In this document: in pieces, positions 1 to 10,206 of the stretch
How the letters are laid out: every line of letters begins with the position of its first letter
Position numbering within the stretch: position 1 is the first letter of the stretch
Assembly (NCBI RefSeq): GCF_963422355.1
Contig: NC_085099.1
Coordinates: 6,893,125-6,957,124 of the forward strand
Reading direction: 5' to 3'
Length of the DNA: 64,000 nt
Origin: Corticium candelabrum
Taxonomy: Eukaryota; Porifera; Homoscleromorpha; Homosclerophorida; Plakinidae
The notes under the pieces: generated by a model
The model's database searches: none
What the model was told of the DNA's origin: nothing
The model's input: only the letters and a program-made list of their open reading frames with translations
Made by a program: the position numbers and the translations under genes

Positions 1-1261
1 TCCAGGAGACAAGATGAGAAGGCTTTTTGCATTACCACCTCGACTAGGCGGCCTTGGAATTGTAGATCCACGTTCGTTGACTTGTGAGCTGGAATACTCA
101 AAGTTAATTTGTGCGCCACTGGTCAACCGAATTGTGCAACAAGAAACAAACCTGGATAACGTTCCTACCAAGCAGAATTCTATGAAAGCTAGCATTCGCC
201 AGCAAAAACATCTAGCACAAAAGTCTCATTCTGAAATCACTGTCAATGATCTATCTGTGGAATTGAAACGTTTAGTTGAATTGGCCTGTGAGAAGGGTGC
301 CTCCTGCTGGCTGACCGCAATCCCACTAGAGCAACACGGATTCACTTTGCACAAATCTGCGTTTCGGGATGCCCTGTGCCTCAGATACGGTTGGCACCCG
401 TCCAACCTCCCAGACATATGTCCATGTGGATCTAAATTCTCAGTAGATCACTCTCTGTCATGTCCAACAGGAGGATACCCCAGCATCCGCCATAACGAGG
501 TCCGCGATTTATTTACCAACTTGTTGACAGAGGTTTGCCACGATGTACACAAAGAGCCCGTTCTGCAACCTCTCAACGGCGAGGTGTTTCAAAAACGCTG
601 TACTACCTCTGACGAAAATGCCAGACTTGATATTGCTGTCAGTGGATTTTGGGGTGGGCACTTCCAACGAACTTTCTTTGACGTCAGGGTCTTCAACCCT
701 AATGCCTCATCCTACAAATCAGTGCAGATCCCGTCATTATATAAACGGCAGGAACAAGAGAAGAAAAGGCGATACGAGGAACGAATTAATAACGTGGAGC
801 TTTCATCGTTCACGCCAATCATTTTAGCATGCACTGGAGGATGCAGTAAACTGACGTCTATTTTCTTGAAAAGACTAGCCTCACTTTTATCGGAAAAGCA
901 CCACACCGAGTACAGCACAACTATCAACTGGCTGAGATGTCGACTGTCATTTGCACTCCTTCGGGCCTGTGTGATGTGTTTGCGAGGATGCAGGTCCAAG
1001 CTTCACAGAACCTCAAGGGACTTCAACATTCTGCTGGAAGCAGCAGAAAGTAGATTATAGAAGACTGTTTATCTCAAAGTTGTTACAACCTAGAAACTTG
1101 TTGCTATAGAGGAAGCTTTTACATACAGTAGTAGTATTTTGAAAAAAGTAGTAGAGATTTTATTATTATTAGTAGTAGTAGTAGTAGTAGTTTATTCAAG
1201 TAGTAGTAGTAGTAGTGTGTTAGCAGATGCCGTTTGATTGTTCAAATACACCAGTTCTCTC
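1..1261 (+). mobile_element. RLE-type non-LTR retrotransposon, copy 1 (3' part, cut by window edge)
   Basis: The reading frame is open from the window edge to a stop at 1060 and encodes the C-terminal part of a retrotransposon polyprotein. It carries the zinc knuckle CPCGSKFSVDHSLSC followed by RHNEVRD, and then the endonuclease-like residues RLDI and FFDVRVF. These match the restriction-like endonuclease (RLE) module of R2/NeSL/HERO-type elements. The ATG at 14 is internal to the protein. A 3' UTR of about 200 bp contains two short AGT/ATT runs (about 1162-1190 and 1199-1216). It ends with a TTCAAATACACCA-like sequence directly before an (AGT)n array at 1262. The protein resembles copies 2-6 in the next 7 kb but is clearly diverged from them, so it is a separate subfamily. 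Confidence 0.85.
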
Positions 1262-1290
1262 AGTAGTAGTAGTAGTAGTAGTAGTAGTAG
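1262..1290. repeat. (AGT)n microsatellite
   Basis: A perfect trinucleotide array that is both the 3' tail of copy 1 and the 5' boundary of copy 2. Equivalent arrays lie at 1838-1864, 2023-2051, 3128-3154 and 6961-6998. Confidence 0.95.
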
Positions 1291-1837
1291 TTTGATGTCC
1301 GGGTGTTTAACCCCAATGCCACCTCGTACACATGTTTTGAAGTTGCATCATGCTATAGAAAACAGGAACAAGAGAAGAAAAGGAAATATGAAGAAAGACT
1401 GAGAAAAGTAGAAAATGCTTCCTTTACACCTATTATCCTTTCTTGCACTGGTGGCATGAGCAAGCTTACAACGTCATTTACCAAAAAGCTGGCCTCAATG
1501 ATATCTGAGAAAAAGGACACTCCATACGGTAGCGTGATCAACTGGCTAAGATGTCGACTCGGGTTCGCACTCCTAAGAGCTTCCATAATGTGCATCAGGG
1601 GCAGCAGGTGCAAACGCTACGTCAGGCCGGAAAACAATATTCTCCTGGCTACGTCTGAGGGGCACCTGGCCTCCTCAGCTTAGTGACTTTACTGTACATG
1701 ACATAGTAGTAGTAAAAGTTGTACTATTGTATATGACAGTAATTGTTTAGTAGTAGTAATAGTTTATTGCCATTCGCTGTAGGTTGCCGTTTGTGTATAC
1801 GTAGTCTGCTATTGTTTCAAATACACCATATCTTCTC
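1291..1837 (+). mobile_element. RLE non-LTR retrotransposon, copy 2 (5'-truncated)
   Basis: The sequence starts in mid-protein immediately after the (AGT)n array, with FDVRVFNPNA in frame, and the frame stays open to a stop at 1683. Only the end of the endonuclease domain and the C-terminal tail (FTPIILSCTGGMSK, INWLRCRLGFALLR) remain. The 3' UTR ends in TTCAAATACACCATATCTTCTC followed by (AGT)n. Truncation exactly at the repeat is typical of incomplete target-primed reverse transcription. Confidence 0.85.
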
Positions 1838-1864
1838 AGTAGTAGTAGTAGTAGTAGTAGTAGT

Positions 1865-2022
1865 ATATTTCAAAAAGCCAAAACACCAAATATTAGCAGC
1901 TGACAGATAGCACCCACGCAGCAAAACAAACAACTAAAGATGGTTACCACTAAGAGACAGTTACTACCTTACGTTATTATGCCTAAACTATCAAGATAAG
2001 CTATAGTCAACATCTACTCATC
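1865..2022 (+). mobile_element. Short segment between (AGT)n arrays, probable 3'-end insertion
   Basis: A non-coding sequence of about 158 bp is bounded on both sides by (AGT)n. It ends in CATCTACTCATC before the repeat. I see no protein similarity. Its position in the series suggests the 3' UTR of another family member or a SINE that uses the same target. The assignment rests on layout only. Confidence 0.45.
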
Positions 2023-2051
2023 AGTAGTAGTAGTAGTAGTAGTAGTAGTAG

Positions 2052-3127
2052 CACGGCGCCTTTAGTCAAGAAGATTCTTCAACAAGACTTTGCTCTTGAA
2101 GATACCTCTCATCTCCAAGAAAAACTCAAATTAACCACGCGACAACACAAACAACAGCAACTGATGTCATCTGCTGCCACTGTTGAAAATCAACTTCCTC
2201 AGCACTTAAAGCGAGCGATTTTACTCTCAAAAGAAAAGGGAGCTTCCTCTTGGTTGACAGTCATCCCGGTTGAAGAGCATGGCTACTACTTGCACAAATC
2301 GGCATTTCGTGACTCCATTTGCCTACGCTATGGCTGGAAACCTGCATACCTTCCTGACAAGTGCCCTTGTGGCGGCAGCTTCAACGTGGATCATGCATTA
2401 ACTTGCCCCACAGGCGGGTTTCCGTCATTGAGACATAACGAAATACGTGACATTGTTGGAGGTCTTCTTGGAAAAGTTTGTAATGACGTTAAACTTGAAC
2501 CGGTTTTGCAATCCCTGAATGGTGAAAGCTTTGTTGGACGAAGTACCACAACAGACAATGAAGCTCGACTAGACATACGAGCAAATGGCTTTTGGGGCAA
2601 AACTTTTCAAACTACCTTTTTTGATGTACGTATTTTCAATGCAAATGCTCCATCCTACAGGGACATTGCTATTAATTCTTGTTATAAACGCCAAGAACAA
2701 GAAAAGAAGAGAAAGTACGACCACAGGATACAACAAGTGGAACTTTCGTCTTTTACACCTATTGTCTATTCTTGCACTGGCGGTTGCAGTTCTCTTACCA
2801 ATACTTTTGTCAAGAGACTTGCTTCCTTGCTGGCAAATAAAACAGGCACCACATACAATCTTACCATCAACTGGTTACGTTGCCGAATTGGGTTCGCTCT
2901 ACTACGATCTTCAATCATGTGCCTACGAGGTTCTCGATCCAAGCCACCTTGTCATGAACTTGGTCAAGACTTGAACATTAGCTTGGCTACTGCTGAAAAC
3001 GGCATGGTCAGTTAAAAGTTCTTCCAGAGTAGTACTTTCTGTTTTAAATTAGTATAGTAACTGCTACATTAGTTAGATAATTGACATATGTACGTTGTAC
3101 AATTTGTTCAAATACAACACGGTTCCA
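2052..3127 (+). mobile_element. RLE non-LTR retrotransposon, copy 4 (5'-truncated, nearly identical to copy 5)
   Basis: This is the 3' terminal stretch of about 1.08 kb of the same element as the full-length copy at 3155-6960. The frame is open to a stop at 3015. By eye I found two differences from copy 5 in this stretch: a D/E codon near 2720 and an N/S codon near 2999. It begins directly at the end of an (AGT)n array and ends with the same 3' UTR and (AGT)n tail. The near-identity implies either very recent insertion or local duplication. Confidence 0.9.
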
Positions 3128-3154
3128 AGTAGTAGTAGTAGTAGTAGTAGTAGT

Positions 3155-6100
3155 CCCGGATGTGGTATCACGGTGGGAGAATTTGAATTCTGTGCAAGGG
3201 ATTCGAGTTCTAGATAACCTCCACGCATTACAGGAAACTACATTGTGTTTGTGCAACTCTTTCAACAACAGTGTATGCTGACTGTAACCTGTTTCAACGG
3301 AGTTACTACATCAACGGTCAACGGTCTCCTGTCAACTGCGTGAAGTCAGTCGGAGTGTAATCTGAATTATCTTTCTTGTATTGTTGGCGTCCCATATTCC
3401 TCCAATCATGAAGAAATGCTGTTTATGCAACAATACAGGTAGTTGTAGGAACTGTCGTTGTGTCAAAGTAGGGAAGCGATGCAGCAACTGCAATCCACTC
3501 AACCACAACCGTTGTGTAAATTGGAAAGTGCGTGGGACTGAGAAAACAGAGCCTAGAGAAAGCTGTAAAAATGAGCATGTGAAACCATTTCATCTCATTC
3601 CTGGATCTGTCTCTGTGCAAACCAAATCAACAGTGTCTACTACGTCTCAGGCAGAGAATCCTCATAATTCAGCTGGTAATAAGGCGCCTACTATTATGGA
3701 TTCTCCAATTAACCGCAACTTGGACAATCCACTCTCTTACGCTTCAGTTGCTGCCAGCTCAAGGCACGTCAATGATTCTGAAATCTTGCACTTTGATAGC
3801 TATGATTTGTCTCAACCATCGTTTATGCATTCCACTCTACCACAGAAAATGAAATTAACATCCAATGACACTTCAAGCTTGCATGAAACGACCAACCATG
3901 ATCACTGCCCAACAACCTCCTCTGATATGTCATCGATGGGAGTAGAGTTGGGTCAATTTCCATGTTACAATCCGGTCTCGCCTCCTAATTTTACCTGGGG
4001 ATCACTTTCTGGTACTGAATTCCAACTACAGGTGAATCATGCCTATTCTGAAGTCGTTCACTGGAAGCAAAATTTATTTCGTGTTCCTTCTGGAACAGCT
4101 GGCAACAAGTTTGTTTCAGAGCTTACCAGACTATTTCAAGCATTTGCAGATTCTTCCTCTCTTGAAAGCATTGCCCTCACAGCTTCAATGCTAATGCCAC
4201 AGCTTCTTCTTCAGCGACCATACAAACACGCAAACAAAGAAGCAATACAGTCTTGTTTGTCTCGACGTTTAAACGCTTGGTTTGATGGCAACATTTCTGA
4301 TCTTTTGAGAGAAGGAAACACCATTCAGAAACAACTTACTAGCCATACGCAGAGATTCAAGCATATTGCAGGCCATTCAGGTGCAGACACCGAAAAGGTA
4401 TCTGCGCTTAAGTTTGCCAATCTAGTAAAAAACGGGAATATCAAAGCAGCTGATCGTCTGATAAACAAACAAGGAGCTTCGGGTGTCCTATCACTCACTA
4501 AAAGTAGATCAGACAATGATCCGACAACGGTTAGAGATGTCCTAAAAGAGAAACATCCACAGGCGTCTCCATTACATCAAGAGGCGTTATTGGATTCCGC
4601 TGACCAAATCCCAGTCCCTCACTCTATTCTGTTTGATCAATTAGATGGCAGTCTCATTAGATCCATGGCTCTGAAATCATCTGGGGCGGCAGGTCCTTCC
4701 GGATTAGATGCGAGTAACTGGAAACGTCTTTGCACCAGTTTCAAAAGTTACTCCAATGAGTTGTGTACTGCCCTTGCAGCTGTTGCCAAACGTTTGTCAA
4801 CAACGTTTGTGGATCCAAATGCTATCACAGCTTTAGTAGCTTGCCGATTGATACCACTTGACAAAAATCCTGGCATTCGTCCAATTGGAATATGTGAAGT
4901 GATACGGCGAATACTGGGAAAAGCTATCCTCAAAATCGTTCGATCTAATGTACTAGCTGTCACTGGAGCTTTGCAGCTTTGCGCGGGGCAGAGTTCAGGC
5001 TGTGAAGCAGCTGTACATGCAATGCAATCCATCTACCACGACTCTGACACAGAGGCAATCTTGCTTGTGGACGCAACAAATGCTTTCAATTGTCTTAACA
5101 GACAGGTTGCCTTGAAGAACATTTCAATCAACTGTCCTTCTATTTTTCCCATCCTTGTCAACACTTACAGGAAACCTTCTTGTCTCTTTGTTGGCGGGGA
5201 AATGCTCTGGTCTCAAGAAGGTACCACGCAAGGAGACCCCTTGGCGATGGTAATGTACGCCCTTGCTACCGTGCCTTTAATTACTAAACTAAAACTTTCA
5301 GAAAATCGACAGGTATGGTATGCTGATGATGCCGCTGCTGGAGGAAAATTAGAAAAAGTGAGAGATTGGTGGCACTTGCTGTGTGACAAAGGCCCCAAAT
5401 ACGGTTACTTCCCAAATGGAAAGAAATCTTGGCTGATCGTGAAACCTGATGCAATTGACAAAGCAAGGCAGCTCTTTAACAACACTTCCGTGAACATCAC
5501 TTCAGAAGGTCACAAATACCTAGGTTCCGCTATTGGTACAGAAACTTTCCGCAAAACTTTCCTACAGCAAAAGATTATTGAATGGACAAACGAAATCGCT
5601 GATTTGGCTCGCATAGCTCGCTCACAACCCCACGCCGCATATGCTGCATTTACCCACGGCATTGTGGGTCGCTGGACGTATGCACTGAGAACCAACCGTG
5701 ATGATGGCACACTTTTGTGTTCACTAGAATCTGCCATTCAAGAAAACCTTATTCCTGCTCTTCTCAATCGAGCACAACTCAATCCAACTGAAAGACAACT
5801 TATCGCTTTGCCAGCTCGATTCGGTGGTCTAGGTATTATCAATCCTGAGAATTTAGCATATGAATATTCCCATTCACAAACCATCACGGCGCCTTTAGTC
5901 AAGAAGATTCTTCAACAAGACTTTGCTCTTGAAGATACCTCTCATCTCCAAGAAAAACTCAAATTAACCACGCGACAACACAAACAACAGCAACTGATGT
6001 CATCTGCTGCCACTGTTGAAAATCAACTTCCTCAGCACTTAAAGCGAGCGATTTTACTCTCAAAAGAAAAGGGAGCTTCCTCTTGGTTGACAGTCATCCC

Positions 6101-6959
6101 GGTTGAAGAGCATGGCTACTACTTGCACAAATCGGCATTTCGTGACTCCATTTGCCTACGCTATGGCTGGAAACCTGCATACCTTCCTGACAAGTGCCCT
6201 TGTGGCGGCAGCTTCAACGTGGATCATGCATTAACTTGCCCCACAGGCGGGTTTCCGTCATTGAGACATAACGAAATACGTGACATTGTTGGAGGTCTTC
6301 TTGGAAAAGTTTGTAATGACGTTAAACTTGAACCGGTTTTGCAATCCCTGAATGGTGAAAGCTTTGTTGGACGAAGTACCACAACAGACAATGAAGCTCG
6401 ACTAGACATACGAGCAAATGGCTTTTGGGGCAAAACTTTTCAAACTACCTTTTTTGATGTACGTATTTTCAATGCAAATGCTCCATCCTACAGGGACATT
6501 GCTATTAATTCTTGTTATAAACGCCAAGAACAAGAAAAGAAGAGAAAGTACGAGCACAGGATACAACAAGTGGAACTTTCGTCTTTTACACCTATTGTCT
6601 ATTCTTGCACTGGCGGTTGCAGTTCTCTTACCAATACTTTTGTCAAGAGACTTGCTTCCTTGCTGGCAAATAAAACAGGCACCACATACAATCTTACCAT
6701 CAACTGGTTACGTTGCCGAATTGGGTTCGCTCTACTACGATCTTCAATCATGTGCCTACGAGGTTCTCGATCCAAGCCACCTTGTCATGAACTTGGTCAA
6801 GACTTGAACATTAGCTTGGCTACTGCTGAAAGCGGCATGGTCAGTTAAAAGTTCTTCCAGAGTAGTACTTTCTGTTTTAAATTAGTATAGTAACTGCTAC
6901 ATTAGTTAGATAATTGACATATGTACGTTGTACAATTTGTTCAAATACAACACGGTTCC

Positions 6960-6960
<1 letters not shown>
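3155..6960 (+). mobile_element. Full-length RLE non-LTR retrotransposon in a (GTA)n array
   Basis: The element is 3.8 kb and lies exactly between two (AGT)n arrays (3128-3154 and 6961-6998). It has a 5' UTR of about 250 bp starting CCCGGATGTGG, one uninterrupted ORF and a 3' UTR of about 110 bp ending AATACAACACGGTTCCA. It has no LTRs and no poly(A) tail. The array after the 3' end changes to a six-base AGTAGC variant (6996-7052). No target-site duplication can be defined because both flanks are repeats. Confidence 0.9.
3408..6848 (+). CDS. Retrotransposon polyprotein: Cys-rich N-terminus, reverse transcriptase, RLE endonuclease
   Basis: A single intact protein of 1146 residues from the ATG at 3408; the frame is open nine codons further upstream but without another ATG. 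Residues 3-40 form a Cys-rich cluster (CLCNNTG, CRNCRCVK, CSNCNPLNHNRC) that probably binds nucleic acid. The central reverse transcriptase has VDATNAFNCL, TTQGDPLAMVMYA and the catalytic YADD at residues 638-641. A zinc knuckle begins at C930 (CPCGGSFNVDHALTC), followed by RHNEIRD, RLDI with D1000 and FFDVRIF with D1017, as in restriction-like endonucleases of R2-type LINEs. The enzyme would nick target DNA and prime cDNA synthesis from it. No stops or frameshifts are visible, so the copy may still be active. The clade cannot be settled by eye. Confidence 0.9.
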   Translation: MKKCCLCNNTGSCRNCRCVKVGKRCSNCNPLNHNRCVNWKVRGTEKTEPRESCKNEHVKPFHLIPGSVSVQTKSTVSTTSQAENPHNSAGNKAPTIMDSPINRNLDNPLSYASVAASSRHVNDSEILHFDSYDLSQPSFMHSTLPQKMKLTSNDTSSLHETTNHDHCPTTSSDMSSMGVELGQFPCYNPVSPPNFTWGSLSGTEFQLQVNHAYSEVVHWKQNLFRVPSGTAGNKFVSELTRLFQAFADSSSLESIALTASMLMPQLLLQRPYKHANKEAIQSCLSRRLNAWFDGNISDLLREGNTIQKQLTSHTQRFKHIAGHSGADTEKVSALKFANLVKNGNIKAADRLINKQGASGVLSLTKSRSDNDPTTVRDVLKEKHPQASPLHQEALLDSADQIPVPHSILFDQLDGSLIRSMALKSSGAAGPSGLDASNWKRLCTSFKSYSNELCTALAAVAKRLSTTFVDPNAITALVACRLIPLDKNPGIRPIGICEVIRRILGKAILKIVRSNVLAVTGALQLCAGQSSGCEAAVHAMQSIYHDSDTEAILLVDATNAFNCLNRQVALKNISINCPSIFPILVNTYRKPSCLFVGGEMLWSQEGTTQGDPLAMVMYALATVPLITKLKLSENRQVWYADDAAAGGKLEKVRDWWHLLCDKGPKYGYFPNGKKSWLIVKPDAIDKARQLFNNTSVNITSEGHKYLGSAIGTETFRKTFLQQKIIEWTNEIADLARIARSQPHAAYAAFTHGIVGRWTYALRTNRDDGTLLCSLESAIQENLIPALLNRAQLNPTERQLIALPARFGGLGIINPENLAYEYSHSQTITAPLVKKILQQDFALEDTSHLQEKLKLTTRQHKQQQLMSSAATVENQLPQHLKRAILLSKEKGASSWLTVIPVEEHGYYLHKSAFRDSICLRYGWKPAYLPDKCPCGGSFNVDHALTCPTGGFPSLRHNEIRDIVGGLLGKVCNDVKLEPVLQSLNGESFVGRSTTTDNEARLDIRANGFWGKTFQTTFFDVRIFNANAPSYRDIAINSCYKRQEQEKKRKYEHRIQQVELSSFTPIVYSCTGGCSSLTNTFVKRLASLLANKTGTTYNLTINWLRCRIGFALLRSSIMCLRGSRSKPPCHELGQDLNISLATAESGMVS

Positions 6961-6998
<38 letters not shown>

Positions 6999-7052
6999 CA
7001 GTAGCAGTAGCAGTAGCAGTAGCAGTAGCAGTAGCAGTAGCAGTGGCAGTAG
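6961..7052. repeat. (AGT)n passing into (AGTAGC)n
   Basis: About 38 bp of pure AGT is followed by about 55 bp of the hexamer variant AGTAGC, ending with one GTGGC unit. It forms the 3' tail of copy 5 and the 5' border of copy 6. The pure part abuts copy 5 and the variant part abuts copy 6. Confidence 0.9.
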
Positions 7053-8590
7053 TTGCTTTAGCGAATATTTCTGTTAACTGTCCTGCCATGTTACCGTTGC
7101 TCGCCAACACATACCGTCAACCATCTTTCCTATTTGTTGGAGGTGAAGTTCTAATATCTAAAGAAGGCACGACTCAAGGTGATCCATTAGCTATGCCAAT
7201 GTATGCCCTTGCAACAGTTCCTCTTTTGACAAATGTTAGCACAAAAGAGACAACACAAGTTTGGTATGCTGACGACGCTGCAGCAGGTGGGAAACTTAAC
7301 TTTTTAAGACAATGGTGGAATAAACTCAACACATTTGGCTCTTCCTTTGGCTACCTGCCTAATGCAAAGAAGTCATGGCTGATATTTAAAGAAGGAAACA
7401 TTGATGCAGCAAGAGCTCACTTTGAAAACACAAATATCAACATCGCTAAGGAAGGTAGGAAATACCAAGGAGCTGCTCTAGGAACAAAGAAATTCTGTGA
7501 CAATTTTCTCAAGAGCAAAGTTGAAAACTGGACTAAGGAAATTGAACATCTCTCTGTCATCGCCAAGACACAGCCACATGCAGCTTACTCAGCTTTCACT
7601 CATGGAGTAAGCAGTAAATGGACCTATATGACCAGGACCAACAGCAACTTAGCCCAATTTCTGCAACCACTGACTAAAGCAATCGACTCAGACCTAATTC
7701 CTGCATTAACAGGTCAATCCGCACCTGGGGAAACGACGAGAAAAGTATTTGCTCTTCCAACTCGACGAGGTGGACTTGGAATCATTGATCCTTTGTCCCT
7801 ACACAGAGAGTTTGCTTACTCCTTGAAAGTTACTTACTCCTTGAAAGTTACAGAGCCTCTTACCAAGCTCATTCTTCAGCAGCAAAATCAAATGACTGAG
7901 GAGGTTTCACAACAACAAAGCGTATTGAAAGCCTCAGTCAAACGTCAGAAAAATCTTGTCATCAATGTCACTGATGAGGAAATTTCTGCCAACCTCAATA
8001 CAAATCTTAAACATGCTGTTGATTTAGTCAAAGAGAAAGGTGCTTCTGTGTGGCTGACAGCTCTACCTATAGAAGAGCATAGTTTTCTTCTGACAAAATC
8101 TGAGTTTCACGATGCACTATGTCTACGTTATGGCTGGCGACCAGCATTTCTACCTGATTTCTGCGCTTGTGGAGACCATTTCTCAGTTGATCACTCACTC
8201 TCATGTCCTACCGGTGGATTTCCAACAGTGAGGTACAATGAGACCCGAGACATTGTGGCTATAACCTATTGGATGATGTCTGTCATGATGTCCAGAAAGA
8301 ACCAATTTTACAAAAACTGACTGGAGAGATACTGCCTCAGAAGAGTAACAGCACTGATGATGAAGCCAGGCTGGACATCTCCGCGTGCCGTTTCTGGGGT
8401 GGTAGATTTCAGAAAACGTACTTTGATGTCAGAATCTTTAATCCTCATGCTCAGTCATATAGATCATCAGCAGTATCATTTCTGTACAGGAAACAAGAGC
8501 AAGAAAAGAAACGTAAATACGAGGCTCGAATCAGAAGAGTCGAACAAACTTCTTTCACACCACTGATATTCTCTTGCACAGGAGGAGCAT
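7053..8590 (+). pseudogene. RLE non-LTR retrotransposon, copy 6 (truncated at both ends, frameshifted)
   Basis: The frame begins right after the repeat, with NISVNCPAMLPLLANTYR, and covers the second half of the reverse transcriptase (TTQGDPLAMPMYA, WYADDAAAGGKL) and the endonuclease region (CACGDHFSVDHSLSC). The frame breaks near 8265: the first reading ends at 8320 and the correct continuation (DDVCHDVQKEPILQ) is in another frame up to the stop at 8592. The copy ends at CTGG inside the C-terminal domain, without 3' UTR or repeat tail, so its 3' end was lost after insertion. A 15-bp segment (TTACTCCTTGAAAGT) is tandemly duplicated near 7815-7850. Confidence 0.85.
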
Positions 8591-8844
8591 AGATACGGTT
8601 TGATGGTCACATAATGACATGCAGATGATCTAGGTAGTTGTAGCTAATTGCCTATTTTGTTTCCCGGAAGTCTCGAGCCGGATGCCTCAGTCGTTGAGAA
8701 ATCGTGAAAGAGCAGGTATGTTTCGTAGCTCTGAGAGCCTGTACATGTAGAAAGTTTATAGAAATAGTCTAGACGTCTCTAACTATAGGTTATTAATTAT
8801 AGCTAATTCACGAAGTTGTCTTCATTTAGAATCACATAACTTGC
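8591..8844. other. Short non-coding interval
   Basis: No convincing ORF, repeat or RNA gene is visible between the truncated RLE copy and the LINE that follows. Confidence 0.5.
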
Positions 8845-10186
8845 AATTGCACCAGACTGTCAGTATGGTTTTCGAAAACAGAGGTCAACAGAAGATGCCA
8901 CAATGTTACTAGCTGACAATATTCTAACTGCCAAAGATTCAGGACTTTGCTCAGGAGCTGTTTTTCTTGACCTAAGCAAGGCTTTCGATACCGTACATCA
9001 CTGCCGAATGCTAAAGAAACTGGAAGCTGCGGGTGTTGAACAAAAATCTCTGTTATGGTTTTGCAGTTATCTCAGTAACCGCTCCCAGGTTGTTCGTAAA
9101 GGTAATGAATATTCAACACCAGTACGCTGCCTTCGTGGAGTACCTCAAGGATCAAGGCTTGGTCCACTCCTGTTTATTCTGTATACTAGTGATGTGATCA
9201 ACGCAGTATCTCATTGTCGTTTACTACTTTACGCTGATGACTCGTGTCTTTACTCGTTTGGTCCTTCATTTCAATCAGTTACTGCACAACTTCAAGCAGA
9301 CATTGACAACTTGTCCATTTGGTTCAATAAGAACTTACTGCAGCTTAACGGTTTGAAAACAGAACTAGTGGTCTTCAAAAAGTTTCGTGACAAGCAAGCA
9401 AGATCAGAATTCTTCGTCAAAGTTAACAGTCATCCACTTTTCGCAGTCACTCATGCAAGGTCCTTGGAGTCCAATTTGATGAAAACGTAAACTGGAAGTA
9501 TCACCTGGACTATACCGTAAAGAAGGTATCTAGAAAAGTAGGAGTTCTCCGGAGATATGGTCGCTTCCTCACGGATGATGCAATAGCTGCCTACTTTAGA
9601 TGTCTTGTCCAACCTGATCTGGATTACTGCTCTAGCACCTGGTCTGACGGCTCACAATGCATTAACAAGCGACTGGAGAGCATTGAAATGCACGCACTTC
9701 GAGCCGTTGCACTCATTCCAATTCGAGAAGGAACAGGAAACGTTGAAATCTACCAAAAGGTTTCACGTTACTCCCTACCAGGTCAGACACAAGCTCGCCT
9801 TGCTACAACGAGTATTTCGAGCGATGCATGGAATGTCATCAACGGATCTCCAGTCTTTGTTTAGACAATCTGACACAAGTTCTAGCACAAGGTTGTCTAA
9901 TATGGGACTTTATGTCAGCAGACCTCGAACAGAAGCTGGGAAAGGATCTTCTAGTCATAGATCCCAACAGCTATGGAATTCTCTTCCAGCATCATTGAGA
10001 TCAATGACAGGAGACTTTTTTCGTCTGTTTAAACAGAGAGTTCGTAAATTTTTACTTGACTTTTCCATTATTGTTTAGTATTCTTTCGTAGTGTTTTCTT
10101 ATAGTTTAGTTTTTGTAACATATTTAATGCAGAGTACCTTGAAGATTGGGGCTATACTGAAGGTTTTCCCTGGATAAAGAAAACAC
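8845..10186 (+). pseudogene. CR1/L2-like LINE fragment (reverse transcriptase to 3' end)
   Basis: The frame from about 8850 to 9490 encodes reverse transcriptase motifs QYGFRKQRSTEDA, FLDLSKAFDTVHH, LRGVPQGSRLGPLLF and LLYADDSCLYS. These are typical of CR1/L2/Jockey-type LINEs with an APE endonuclease, which is not present here. Near 9490 the frame shifts and the conserved tail (LRRYGRFLTDDAIAAYFRCL, LDYCSSTWS) continues in a second frame. Another segment (9605-10078) ends with the usual LWNSLPASLR motif. The copy is 5'-truncated and frameshifted. Its 3' UTR runs into a (CTAT)n tail at 10187. Confidence 0.8.
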
Positions 10187-10206
10187 CTATCTATCTATCT
10201 ATCTAT
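10187..10206. repeat. (CTAT)n microsatellite
   Basis: Five tetranucleotide units form the 3' tail of the + strand LINE and, read on the other strand as (ATAG)n, the 3' boundary of the - strand element at 10207-13992. Confidence 0.9.

Noticed and set aside
2391-2600. Antisense and alternate-frame ORFs over the RLE polyproteins (for example 2585-2974 and 6418-6807)
   Set aside because: Shadows of the conserved main frame; they recur only because copies 4 and 5 are nearly identical.
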